Below are positions 34,453-47,000 of a DNA stretch of 64,000 bases, one piece after another. A model generated the notes under the pieces. That model saw only the letters and a program-made list of their open reading frames with translations, had not been told where the DNA came from and made no database searches. The stretch's first letter is position 1, and every line of letters starts with the position of its first letter. Origin of the DNA: Halichondria panicea (taxonomy: Eukaryota; Porifera; Demospongiae; Suberitida; Halichondriidae); the NCBI RefSeq assembly GCF_963675165.1, contig NC_087387.1, positions 4,614,990 to 4,678,989 on the forward strand, in the 5' to 3' direction. The position numbers were made by a program, and so were the translations under genes.

Positions 34453-37400
34453 TTACCCAGAGCTGGAGACAGCCAACACTTGAACTTTGTTGACACGACC
34501 AAAACTGAGACACAAAGACGTTTATATTATGTACAAACATACACATATACCATCCAATGAACACAGCATTACAGACAGACAAGCAGTGTAAAGCAATGAT
34601 AGCTATGCATACAGGAAGGAATAGGTACAACTGTTGAAAAGTAAACTAATTATTCAGCATTCTAAAATAACATGCGGAAAAATAAAATGTAGGATATAGG
34701 GAGTGGAGTAGCAACTGTTATACAGAATGTGCTTGGTCAGTGCAAGGTACAAATGAAATCACCAAACATGACTTGAACAACATACGTGAGATAGTAGAGA
34801 GGGTTGGTCCTCTGTAACCAGGGGGTGGAGAACAGTTGATCCACCTGCTCCAGACTCAATTGCTAGAAGCAACGTGGTATATAGTGCAAAATTAATGAAT
34901 ACTGAAAGCAATTGCATTCCATTGAGTATGCAGTTTACAGCTGAATATACACAGTCATGCAGACACACATGCAGACACACACGGTATGATTTAACCGCTC
35001 CTTTGCAGCTACCCCCCCCCCCGAGCATAATTAGCAATATAATAGTGTTTGCTAATAAAAATGATAATTAAAAGGAGCTATACAGTTCTATAACAATGCT
35101 ATACACTGACGGAAATGCACCTAAGTGTATACCGAAATACAATGTAACCTTTACCTTAGTCTCTGGCAATAGTAGCAGTACAAATATAAAAATGAGGGCA
35201 CAGATGATGGTGTCGAGTAGGAGAGTCCCGGCAGTGCCCAAAGAAGAGGAGAGGAGGAAAGGAGAGATCTCCCCACTCACAATATTACCAACCCACCACC
35301 CGACAGATGCCACTGACATTGACACACCTGGGTGGGTGGAGGAAAACATCATCATTGAGTGACATAATTAAACCCAGCATTATTATTATACCGGTAAGAG
35401 TTCAGCTATAATAATAATACACTGCTGACATGTACATCGGATGCATAAAAGCTGCAACTGTATACCGTATGCATGGTTGATCAGAGGCCGCTCCTTGTAT
35501 AAAGGCCATATACTCAAATAGTAGCCTCCCTACACCCCATTTCCAGAAGCCGCTCTCAAATAGTAGCCTCAGTGAACTTTGAGGCTATGTCTCAGCTCGT
35601 GGCAGCCATAATTTTTGTGATAGGTACAGGTATCTACAGTAGCAGGTAAAAAACTTCTGATGACAAACTAAAGGTTGTTGAATTATATAGCTGGGGCTAA
35701 TAAACGCCGCGCCTCTTCTGCCAGCAAAATAAAACATTTAGTAGCCGCGGCCTAGCTCTGATCAAGTATATACGGTGAATGTTATGTCATAAAATATGAA
35801 ACTGCATGCATGAATCCATGGAGACAGACCTTTTATCTTTAATGGATACATCTCACTAACAACAGTCCAACTCTGACTCCTATAATTAGAAGAAAAAATA
35901 AGAAAGTTCAACTGATTCGTGACTCACACAACATATGAACCAACAGCGACAAACAGAGCGAGACAAGCCACGACAAAGTATCCTACGATGGTCCTGTCAG
36001 AGGAGAGCTGGTCTGCCTCAAGTCCAAACCCCAGAATGAGCCCTGAGGCCACTACCAGACAAACACCCATTCCCAAATACCCACACAGAATGATCAACTT
36101 GCGACCCAGCTGGGATGAGATAACAGACATATAAATCAAAACTCCATGTGCATTTCTAGATCTTCAAAATAAAAAATGAAAGCTTGTACTGTACTTTAAT
36201 GCTTACATGCACATAGTAACCAATAACAAGCTATATAGTGCACAAAGCTCACCCTGTCGGCAATGAGTAGTACTGATAGTTGTGAGATTAATTGAGACAA
36301 AGAAATGATTGCCCCTCCAATGAAACCAGACGTGCCGATCTTACAGAATATGGAAACTGAGAAATACCTGAACGCATAAACAGTACACAACCACTATAAA
36401 GGTATATACCATAATGCTTACACAGCTAGTGGCATTCCACTGAACCGTCCCAGAAACAGCAAAAAGAATCCCAAGAACAACCTACAACAAGATTGAAGGG
36501 TAAAGCTATAATTATGATTAATGCAATATTATATATAGAGATACGAATAGTAACCGACGATGTACTCCACCTGTGTGCAATGTCCCAGGACAAGCAAGTC
36601 TGCCAAAGCGTCTTCTTGAGCGAGCTGGGATTTCCGGTAAGAAGCTGATATGTCCTCCAGTCGAGACGCCCCAACTTGATCATCTTTGAAGATTCTCTTT
36701 AAAGTCTTGAGAGCTTTGTGTGGCTTGTTCTTTTTGACATGCCATCTGTAAGAGAACTGATCAAGTGAGACCCATGACAAATAATTCTCTCGGCGCTGGG
36801 TGTTGGGAAAATACACAGCTCTAGCATACTTTTTACATACGTACCTTGGTGACTCTGGAATGAGCGGTGATCCAATTAAGAGACAGCAGGCAGGAATCAG
36901 CTGTAGACCCAGCGACATTCTCCAACCAAACGACAACCCCTCAACCCCAATATTCACCAGAGAAGCAACCTGAGCGATCCACATAATTATCATGTTGACA
37001 TACTGCTTATAATTATTACCAGAGCTCCAACGGTACCTGTAGCTATACTCAAGCTGACCAGTTTACCGCGATGTTGTTTGGGGGCAATCTCAGCAAGGTA
37101 TATTGGCACAAGTTGTACAAGAATTCTGTGAGTGCATGCATGCACACATAATATACATGCAGTGTATATAATTATACTGCCATGCATATATACTGTATGT
37201 GATAACTTCATGACTGTATAATACGCTTATTTAATACATGTGTTGGATAACTGGCATACCCAACATTATTATTTTCAGTGCTCACCCATTTCCAAGACCA
37301 GTCCAAATCCTCCCAACCAGTAGCATCCTGTAAAAAATAAGTATATGAACAATCTATACGAAGCATTTGAACCTGCCATAAAGCGATTGCAGCACTCTGG

Positions 37401-38326
37401 ATGATGGTTCCAGAGGCAACTAGTAGTGCTCCGGTCACTAGAGCAGCCCTCCTCCCAACCCAGTCTGACAGGGGTCCCCCCAACAGAGCACCCACCAGAG
37501 AGCCTAACGAGAACAGTGCCACCACCAAACCCTGAGGGAGTGAACACTGAATACCTCACAGTATACGGTATATATAGAGTGCATGAGTGAACGGACACTT
37601 GTTTCAAAAGAATTCTGACTTTCAAGTGAATTAATTGCTATGAACACTAAGTCACTCAACTAAGACAGCACTAGTTTCCTCACTAGAGTCCCCGGCGGTG
37701 CAGCTAGTGGTGGAGTTGACCTCATACCTCGCAGAGAGATTGAAGTACTCTCTAAAACCATCCATCTCCTTCACTCCATTACTGGAACTGTGGGGGGGGG
37801 GGAGATAAACACATGTGTACTGGTGTATGACTAATTATCCATAATCTAGCACATTCATACATGACACTGGGAAAGCATAAATCAGTTTCTGATTCATGAA
37901 TTCTCCATGGCATATAATTATAGATACCATATAGAGGTAACTTTCGTGGGGAAAAATATTTTTGGTTTTCGTGGTTGAAGGTCTGACCACGAATATTTTA
38001 CCCACAAATGAAGCGACCTTGCCTACCTTTACCTGCAGTGCAAGCTCCAACCACGAAAATAATACCCACGAATGTCTCAATATTGCTGAACCACGAATAT
38101 TTTGTCCCCCGAAAATTACCCGCTATACGGTACAGTACTAAATTTAGCGTAGAATTAATCTATATGCCGTAGATCGGATCTACTAGGCTAGCTGTCTATA
38201 AAAAAATTATGTAATAGCTCACCCGACATCGTATCCATTGAAGAAAGCACCAGAGGCAATAAAGACAGAGCAGGTCACCACATAACACCACTTGCACTCA
38301 CAGCCTGAAGCACGTAGATCTAACAT
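34453..38326 (-). pseudogene. SP1: MFS sugar-porter gene with frameshift
   Basis: Fourteen exons match SP2-SP4: 38326-38223, 37787-37661, 37531-37377, 37327-37286, 37125-37020, 36969-36845, 36745-36571, 36481-36422, 36367-36253, 36109-35928, 35879-35830, 35327-35155, 34862-34786 and 34504-34453. Exon 7 is 175 nt instead of 171: GAGC is tandemly duplicated at 36618-36625, which shifts the frame in the central cytoplasmic loop. The last exon stops early after VLAVSSSG, losing the acidic tail of the paralogues. All other exons are open and keep the GRR, PESPRW, GRK and LPETK motifs, so decay is recent. If the duplication were a sequencing error, the protein would be about 512 aa. Intron 3 has the GC donor seen in the whole cluster. 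Confidence 0.8.
37925..38132. mobile_element. TA-flanked MITE in intron 1 of SP1
   Basis: Ends near CCATATAGAGGTAACTTTCG and CCCGCTATACGG, flanked by TA. Same family as 4687. Confidence 0.65.
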
Positions 38327-38498
38327 GACATAATTATTACATTTAGAGGTCGATTGATGATAATTATTGTTAATTAATCTTCTAATTTTCTTTGTAACCT
38401 CGCGCAGCCATCCCCGGATGTTTTCTATTTTAACGCTAGGTCGATAACATCGGGGCTGGTGCGAGACTAGCCTCGATTCCAAGCCGCTGAGAAAGGCG

Positions 38499-38580
38499 CA
38501 CTATTCAAGGGGCTGGAGTCGAGGCTAGTGCGAGACTCTAGTAGACTAACTAGCCTCGACTCCAGCCCCTTGAATAGTGG
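38499..38580. repeat. Perfect 31-bp inverted repeat
   Basis: The arm starting CACTATTCAAGGGGCTGG and ending GAGGCTAGT returns as its exact complement after about 18 bp. It belongs to the CTAGCCTCGA repeat group. Confidence 0.75.
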
Positions 38581-39385
38581 GCCTGGTATTTACTGTTGGC
38601 GCGTGGGTGGACAATTAATTTATTATTTACCGTATTTTATCTCATTGAACGTTAAAACAGTATTTTATCTTATTGTGATAAAGAACAGAAAAAAGAAAAA
38701 GGAGAGGCTACCTCTCTGTATATACTGTAGACAGAGACAGCTAAGTAAAACATCAGCTCTGTAGATTTATTCATTAACTTGAGGCTCAGATCGGATACAC
38801 ACTCAGGCGACAAGTTAATCTCATAAGAAATTAGTTAAACCTGTGGGTAAAAAATAAATGTGGATAAGTACAGTGGCTGTGACGTAACATAATGTGAGGA
38901 CTACTTATTGATTTACACAATAGATTTACCATTGAAAGCACTATCCATTAATACACACTCAAGCAACAAGTCCCTCGGATCGGATACACACAAGTCCCTC
39001 GGATTGTAAACACATTCAGGCCACACAGTTCTCGGATCAGATACCACGTACTTACTCTGTGACCAATTTTCGGCAAATATCACAACAATACTTCCTTCCA
39101 GAGAGAATGGCACTGAACGTCGAACAGACACACCAACACTTTGAAGATGGCTTCACTCAGAGAAACAAGAGGAGAAATCACCATCACAACACTTCCTTCA
39201 GAGAGAGGTGCACTGGTCCTGTCAAGCTTCACATCAATCAAGAAAGGGAGTGTCTGGAAAGCAGATGGACTTGCTCTGGGACTTGCCATAGCCGGTCGGT
39301 ACGGTACCCACATAAACACCAGCGTACTACAGACACTTCAACGCCTCCAGCTGCTTGTCTTTCAAGACAAGACCTAGCCTCGATC

Positions 39386-41126
39386 CTAGTCTCGCGAGCA
39401 GACGTGGGAGGGAGGGAACGTCTGGTAACTATTGCAGCAATTCCGTGGACCCCTGCCAGAATGTTGGTGCCAATCAGATTTGTCCACGTCATAGTGGGTG
39501 GTAACACCCCGTATATTTTCCTATTATAGCATAAAATGAACGTGAAAAGAAGGATTATTGACTCTAGCAAAGGTTAATTTTAGTGTTGAACCATACCTGG
39601 CTGCGAAGGAGCTCGATTACAAGGAGCTCAGACCAAGCAAGAGCTAGCTAGCTGCGAATGAAAATATTTGTCTACATGTGAATTTGGTTAATTAACAAAT
39701 ATCTTGCACGTGACTACATTCCTCAGTGCCATGGAATTGCTGCAATAGTTACCAGACGTTCCCTCTAGGACAAGTCTGCTCGCGAGACTACCTCGATCCC
39801 AGGCCGATCCATCCGTCTCTAATTGAACGCTAGGTCGCCTCCTCGGCCTGGTATTGATTGTATCTGGGCGTGACCGGAAACTGGTAAGTATCAGCTATGT
39901 ACTGTAAAATCTTCAGTTTAATTAATTATCACAGTTGGCTAAAAATAATGATATAATGACACTAGAAATTAATACTGTGCACAGCAGTACTGCGTCCATA
40001 ATAAATGCAGATGTTTAGAAGCGAAGATCTCAAACAAGAGCTTCCAGGAAGACTGAATAAATACTGCGTTGGATATGCCTGCTAAGCCTTCAGGTGGCAT
40101 AACAAAGATTGTGTGTTCACAGTGCATCAAGAGACAGTAGAATCCTGACGTCACTGGTCAGGATAGCAACCACAAGTGTTGAAAGAGCCATTCCACGTCA
40201 GTAGTTTTAGTGCAGGTAGTTCTATAAGATCGGACCCTTGGGAAGGACACGAGTGGCACTGGGGCATCCTCTTTCAATGAGTTCACACCCATCAGCTAGG
40301 AGGAGTACGACGGGGGTTGGAGGGGAAGGTTCCATTTTGCTCCTGTATATAAATTAGTATGAACTTAAATTCACCATTCCACTATACATTTTGTAACTCA
40401 TAGTGATGGTCCACACAAACTAGCCACGATCCCAGGCCGCACTTCCTTGAAGGCCGGTGAAGGAAGCTAACACAACACCAGTGCCAGTGCTGTAATGTCA
40501 TATCTTGATCCAGATACCAAGGATTGGGCTATAGGCTATAGTGTACAATTTCCAATGATGAAAGGGTATTATTGATTTATATCGCTCACCTTGACAATAC
40601 ATCCCAGGCCCAGCCACTTGTGGACACCCCTGAGCATAGTATACAAGAGATCGATGGCCAGAGTCTGAGGATAGACTCTACCAAGTGTATCTGGCAATCA
40701 ATGGTCTAATCAAGCGCTTGTATTAAATTGTGTAGTCAATCAAAGGTAGCCACTGATAGCAGAAACTTGAGAACCTAGGTCTGTTCTTTCACAAGAGTGA
40801 TGCTCCTTCTTCCTTCGCACAAGACAGCTCCTCACACTCTAGCTAGCTAAGCCTATATCTATGACACTAAACTTGCAAAGAATAGACCTATGACACGGAG
40901 TTCTTTGTGATTTTACGGTGATTTTACGGAGTAAGTATGCTTACATACACTATTAGTGTTCTATTCGCTCCACCTTGCTCAGGTATTCGCTCTTTTTTAG
41001 CGAATACCTGAGCAACCACAGCAACCACAGCACATGCCCAGATACACGCCCAGATACAATCAATACCAGGCCGAGGAGGCGACCTAGCGTTCAATTAGAG
41101 ACGGATCGGCCTGGGATCGAGGCTAG
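39386..41126. repeat. Two large inverted repeat pairs
   Basis: The stretch 39386-39452 (core GGGAACGTCTGGTAACTATT) is inverted at 39732-39796. Right next to it, 39786-39873 (core AATTGAACGCTAGGTCGCC) is inverted about 1.1 kb away at 41036-41126. No transposase frame lies between. Confidence 0.65.
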
Positions 41127-41657
41127 ACTAGACCTGGTTTTCCAACACAGGATAACGCGTACGCGAGAGCAGAAGAGAAGGTAGCAGCCATTAATACACA
41201 ACTTGGACTAGATTTCTTTTTTCAATGACATCATTATAAATGAAACGGATATCAATGTTTTACAAACTAATGCGGAATAAGAATACTGATAAATATACTG
41301 CAATTTACGATTACCCAGATTCTGGGTAATTCTGGCGCATGCGTAAACAGTGTATACCAGGCCGCCTTTCTCAGCGGCTTGGAATCGAGGCTAGTAGACT
41401 AACTAGACCATTGCAGTGGGTGTGGTTATGACGTCACGCTTTGATATTTCAATGATAGCCGCCATTTTGGGGTACCACATCAAACAGATTTGTGCAGTTT
41501 ACAGGTACAAATAGTGATTTTTGTAATTATATATTGTGGAAATTCTAGTAGTAGGGATTAATTAAGACAGTGTCATCCCAAGTAAAAGAGACAAAGAATT
41601 AGAGCTGAGCAGCCTGAGACATGGAGAATGGCTTGTGTATTTTCTGCAGTTTTGCTG

Positions 41658-41717
41658 TAGTTGGGCGGAGTCCAACCAACGCTGCGCTCTGAGCGTTGGT
41701 TGGACTCCGCCCAACTA
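41658..41717. mobile_element. 60-bp foldback with perfect 9-bp target duplication
   Basis: Perfect 26-bp arms (TAGTTGGGCGGAGTCC...) surround an 8-bp loop. Both sides are flanked by GTTTTGCTG. The TAG...CTA ends and 9-bp duplication suggest a Mutator-like origin. Confidence 0.82.
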
Positions 41718-41857
41718 GTTTTGCTGTTCCTGTAACTTTTTCATAGAATGTTCAATTCAGTTCATACTTGCACACTCATGTCACAAATCAATAGCTTATA
41801 GCTAACACATATAAACTTGAAAACAACTCCATGTCATTACAATGTGCACATTTCCAA

Positions 41858-42066
41858 TACCGTATAGCGGGTAAGTTTCGTGGGGTAAAAAATTCGTTCA
41901 ACTCGAGAAATGGTAGTTTTCGTGAGTAAAAAGTTCGTTTAGTCTCGTGGCTGCACGGCATTCCTACGTTCAGATAAGCCACGCCTACGATAAAATTTCG
42001 TGGAGGTCAGCCTGCCCACGAAAATAATGAATATTTTACCCCACGAAAATTACCCGCTATACGATA
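41858..42066. mobile_element. TA-flanked MITE
   Basis: Ends CCGTATAGCGGGTAAG and TTACCCGCTATACGA with TA on both sides. Same family as 4687, with the inner GGCGTGGCTTA block in reverse orientation. Confidence 0.72.
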
Positions 42067-42564
42067 GTACAGAGCCATCTTTTCACTCCTTGTTTTCAGC
42101 CGCATTTTGAAGGATCTAGCCCAATAATGATATCTAGCTTGTTCAGGTACTTCTTCTTGCCACCTTGGTCTTGTTTTGAAGATAAATAACCTTCTACAAA
42201 GGGTATCTTTTTGGTGCTAAATACTAGCCAAATCGTGTTCATTGTACATAAAAGTCTGTTACTGGTACATGCATGGTACGTACCTCAAAATGGCTGACAT
42301 TCCAATGACATCATTACTAGGAGCATGCAGAGCATGTTTGGGGCGAGCGAGCAATTTGTGTTTGTTGTACAGTGCATGATGTGGTAATTTAAGTTTATTT
42401 ATGAAATGAAATTAGTAACAGTGAATAAAAACCTAGTAGTCTGATGCAGTGGATTAGATACGACTTCCCTGTGCCAGCTGTATACCCGTGACAATTATTC
42501 TGAGTGGTGTAGGGTTGTTGTGGTCTTTGACTGTGGTGTAACATCAAGATTCAAGGTGAAACAT

Positions 42565-42662
42565 TAGCCTCGATCCCAGGCCGAGTTTTCGCTTTTATAA
42601 CGGTTAGGTAGTTGTTCGCCTAACCGTTATAAAAGCGAAAACTCGGCCTGGGATCGAGGCTA
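42565..42662. mobile_element. 98-bp foldback with 10-bp target duplication
   Basis: Near-perfect arms of about 44 bp beginning TAGCCTCGATCCCAGGCCG, flanked on both sides by GGTGAAACAT. A half copy lies at 50587-50632 beside SP2. Confidence 0.82.
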
Positions 42663-42829
42663 GGTGAAACATATGTATGAGTGAAAGTTCAGCATGAAAG
42701 AGCTGGCTATACAAACTAACATGAGGAGCAAGGTTAGGAGCAAGGAGATATTATCACTTCTTGCTGGACCCAAATTACAAGATAGTATACTGTGAACAAT
42801 CTTGCCGGGTAAGTAAGTTACTCTGACCT

Positions 42830-43165
42830 GTTGTAAGCGTGCCAGTGTGGCCTCAGAAGTTTCCATCTGAGCTGGTCTGACCTGCCATAGTACTGTATTG
42901 TCTAAAGGTGCATGTGCAACTTCAGAAGTCTCCACCTGAGCTGCTCTGACCTGTCATAGTGACTGGTCTCGATCTCTGTTTTGTCCTGTTGAGCTAGCAG
43001 GTTTATTATCACAAAAACACAAACTTGGAAGTGAAACATGGCAAGTAAGCTGCTGTGGCCTCCTGCAGGCGTGCCTGTGTGATCTTAGGCTCAGAAAGTC
43101 CCCATCTGAGCTGCTCTGACCTGCTGTAGGCGTGCTTGTAGCCTCAAGAGTCTCTGTGTCTTGTC
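42830..43165 (-). repeat. Decayed coding-like tandem repeat (LQQVRAAQMETSE)
   Basis: On the minus strand, several units of about 45-60 bp encode variants of ARLQQVRAAQMGTF and LARLQQVRPAQMETSEV in partly different frames. Upstream, 43205-43165 reads ESCAWAQELATLRNEGSDKT. The Gln/Arg/Leu pattern would suit a coiled coil. No start, stop or splice frame joins the units, so it may be a decayed exon of an unrecognised gene. Confidence 0.4.
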
Positions 43166-44011
43166 TGAGCCTTCGTTCCTGAGTGTAGCTAGCTCTTGTG
43201 CCCATGCGCAGCTTTCACGTAAAAGTTGGTAAAGGGTAACAAGTACAAAAAACAAATAATTATCGTGCCGGTCCCTGACACACACACACACACAGACAAA
43301 ATTGCAACGTTCATCACTAGGAAGGGACTCGCTTCGCTCGCCCCAATTTGCAATTGGTCTATACTCAGTGACACTAGAAAGTGAGTAGCATAGTCATATT
43401 CGAAGCAGTGCACTTTCCTTGTTTCTTTGACTCCTGTCTTAATAATTAGCAGGTGTAGTAACGATAGTTTTAAACTACTACGACTCATAGACTAACAGGA
43501 GACGTAATACAAGACAGATAAAACGCTCAAGAATGTTTAAGATGATAAAGTGCTGACTCAGCGGGTTGGGGTTCCTTTTATGATTTCTGTGCATTTACTG
43601 TATATAGAAACAAAGAAAATTAGAAGATTAATTATCAATCTGCATGCATCATTATAGTGTTCATGCATCTAGCTGGCGTGGCCCGGCAACGCCCAGTTCA
43701 TTGCACTCTATATATAAGTGCCAAATTAAACTGTTCTATTTGTGTGCTACGGGAAAATCATAATTTTTAGTCGGGGCTGGCGCTGTAATTATAGAAGGTA
43801 TAGCCATGCACATAAAGTCAGAACAGAAGAAGGAAATTATTTTTCTTCCTGGGGAAGAGACTATAATATTATGTTACGCAACATGCATAAACAAAATTAA
43901 TTATGAGATGGTATTCAGTGTACAATAAATATGAATAGTACGTGAACAAGGAGTCGTATAAATGACAGAAATAATGATGAATGACCAAGTAGCTATTAAT
44001 TAACATCGTGC

Positions 44012-47000
44012 TCACAGAGTTTGCATTAACTCGCCAGACTGAGTGCCCCCAGTCACATCATCACAGTCATCGTTCTGATTGGTCAGGTCTTCCAGAGAAA
44101 TATCCAATCCTCGTAACTCTTCATCAGAGCTGGAGACAGCCAACACTAGAACTTTGTGCACACGACCACACCTAGTGGTAAGTAACCACAACCTTATATA
44201 CACTAAACACGCGTGATTAAACCTATATATGCACTGTCAAGTAGTAATGATCTACTTTGATGCAAAATAATATCTAAAAAGGTGTTTTAAAAAGCCGAGG
44301 TATATATATGATCAACATACGTACGTGAGATAGTAAAGAGGGTTGGTCCTCTGCAACCAGGGGGTGGAGAACAGTTGGTCCACCTGCTCCAGACTCAATT
44401 GCTGCAAGTCATGCAAACAAACAATAATTAAGAGGGCTATACTTATAATAAGGAAGTTTGTTTATCCCTAACGGTGCATGTAGATATAATTATATAGATG
44501 CTGTAGATCAGCATGATACAGAATTTGCAGTACGTCTTGATGATAAGTGCCACAACTTTACCTTAGTCTCTGGCAGTAGTAGCAGCACAAATATGAAACC
44601 GAGGGCACAGATGACGGCGTGAAGTATGAGAGTCCCGGCAGTGCCCAAAGAAGATGACAGGAGGAAGGGAGAGATCTCCCCACTTAAAATGGTTCCAAGC
44701 CACCAACCGACAGACGCAACTGACACTGACAAACCTGCATGGGCAGAGAGAAGTATCATGCATTGGGTAAAACACCAAACAGCCACAACATCGCATGGTA
44801 ACAGTATAATAATAGAAACACAGTTTACACAAATCTTATCTAAAAAATCCGCACAACATACCGTATATATAGCGTGAAATTTTCAAGGTACATAAATTGC
44901 GTGGAATGGCCTCTAAAAGCATTTCGTTAAATTTCATGGGTTGACTGCATGCTTACTGGAAGCACCCACTCCCAGGCCACGCCTTCAATCTTTGCACATT
45001 ATAGCTAATTAAACAACTATTTTCGTTTTCGTTTCGTGTGACTATACTAACCCATGAAAACAGTGAAAATTAAGCCCCTCAAAAATTTCGAGCTATATAA
45101 TTATATGGTACATTACTATATGCAAACCTTTTATTTTCAATGGATACAACTCACTAACAACAATCCAACCCTGACTCCTGCATGTGCATGTGAAAAGTAT
45201 ACATACCTGAATAGTTAGGAATGCATTCATGCACTCCTGCTAAAAAATAGATCGATCTACTGTTGAAAGTCACAAATCAAATTCCCCAACAACGTGGCTA
45301 TATAGAATCCTATTTATTATATATAGAGCAGTACCAAGGGCAAATTGACTGCCGAAGGTGGGAGAGGGTGGTATGCAACTCAGCATCTACCCAACATACT
45401 TGTTTCGTCGAAATTTAAATAATGTTCATGGAGTACCGGATGCTATAAATAGATAAGAGTGACATGGACTTTTCCACAGTTTACAGAGTATTTATTATTT
45501 CCGTATTTCGGAATCTAGTGTAGCTAGCTATGGATCGTGCTAGTGAGTCCAGGACTGCCAGCGATGAGTTATAGACAGGGAGGACTATGCCATCAAGTCT
45601 CAAGCTCAGTGGGAGTATATAGTGAGGAAGTGCCCGGCCATGCATCGCCTCCTATATAAGACTATTATTAGATGTATATATACAAGTCAAGTAATACTTG
45701 AATAGTCTGTATACTCTACTTCAGAACTGAAAAGCATCTGCATCACCACCATGGAAGTATAGAAGGGTCTGAGAGCGGTCTGGGGAGGCACATTCAATCG
45801 AAAGAACATACTTCGACATTTTCCTTGACATCATTGAACAGACATAATTATGCCCAACTCTCCTCTGCGTACAGAAAACATGAACGTATCAAAATGAACA
45901 ATTATGGATTTTCTCTCTCTAGCTAGCTATATAGCTAGCTCTGTACCTCTAAACTATGGAGGGTCAAAGGATATAATTGCGTATATATATGCAATAAAAT
46001 TATTGCTAAAAACAGACACCTATCTGTACCTATATGAATTTCAATGATATCGAATTGCATGCCCTCTTTTCTATATACGGCCTTGATAGACTGAAGCTGT
46101 TAGTGGTACTTACATTGCAATTGCTGTTTAGCAGTTACATCCATGCAGATCGGCACACAACCACACATAGCTTTACCGTATTCTTCTGCGGCTACACCCC
46201 AAGGCATAATAATCTCTCACCTATCGAGATGGTGGCTCAGCCCAAAACCATTGAATTTCTTGTACACAGATATTTTAACATTACATTACACCACAATTTG
46301 GTGAATATAATTATGTAATTAGTTAATGTAGTTAAACGTAGTTAACGAGGGAATACACTAACCGCGGCCTTACCTCGAAGCCCACGATCGTATAGGCGTG
46401 GCTCCCGGTTACATGCATGCCTACCGCACGTGCGCATCCAGTATAGCATCCTGGTTGCACATGCTAAAGTACAGCTACTGCCAGCGAGCCACAGACAAAT
46501 TGGCTGCTCAAATCTTAAGCCTCCCACCCTCCCATTCACGGAGGTTTTAAGACCTACATTTTCTATCTGACGATGTTGATATACCGTTTCGGGGGCTGAA
46601 TGAGGGCGTAAACTGTACATGGTATTAAACTCACACGCTAGATAAAGCCCCCACACCGACAAACAGAGCGAGACAAGCCACGACAAAGTATCCTGCGATG
46701 GTCTTGTCAGAGGAGAGCAGGTCTGTCTCAAGTCCAAACCCCAGAATGAGCGCTGAGGCCGCTACCAGACAAACACTCATCACCACATACCCACACAGCA
46801 GAATAAACTTGCGACCAAACTGCAGGCAGATGTACCCTCAAACTTAGTGCAATTTACAGATAATAGCCATGGCATATATGCTATATAAACATGTCACCCT
46901 CGGCTATATACCTCTATAATTATTACAGCAGGAGCCCATAAATAAGAGAAGGAGCGGCTAACTTCAACGTATACTCAGGGGGCTCCTGATTTTACAGCCA

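Larger units (their letters stand above)
38327..44011. other. Intergenic between SP1 and SP2: inverted repeats
   Basis: About 5.7 kb without an intact gene. It is dominated by inverted repeats sharing the word CTAGCCTCGATCCCAGGCCG, tiny foldback elements (41658, 42565), a TA-flanked MITE (41858) and a decayed coding-like tandem repeat (42830-43165). The block 38930-39080 carries short repeats of CCTCGGAT. An open frame at 39147-39377 (about 76 codons) has no recognisable features. Confidence 0.5.

Noticed and set aside
39059-39529. 156-codon plus-strand frame and overlapping 78-codon frame
   Set aside because: They overlap inverted repeats, no domain is visible, and no splice sites connect them to anything.
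45530-45665. Short frame IDREDYAIKSQAQWEYIVRK in SP2 intron 10
   Set aside because: Looks protein-like but is about 35 codons with no start, no stop context and no recognisable family. Possibly an exon relic; not supportable.
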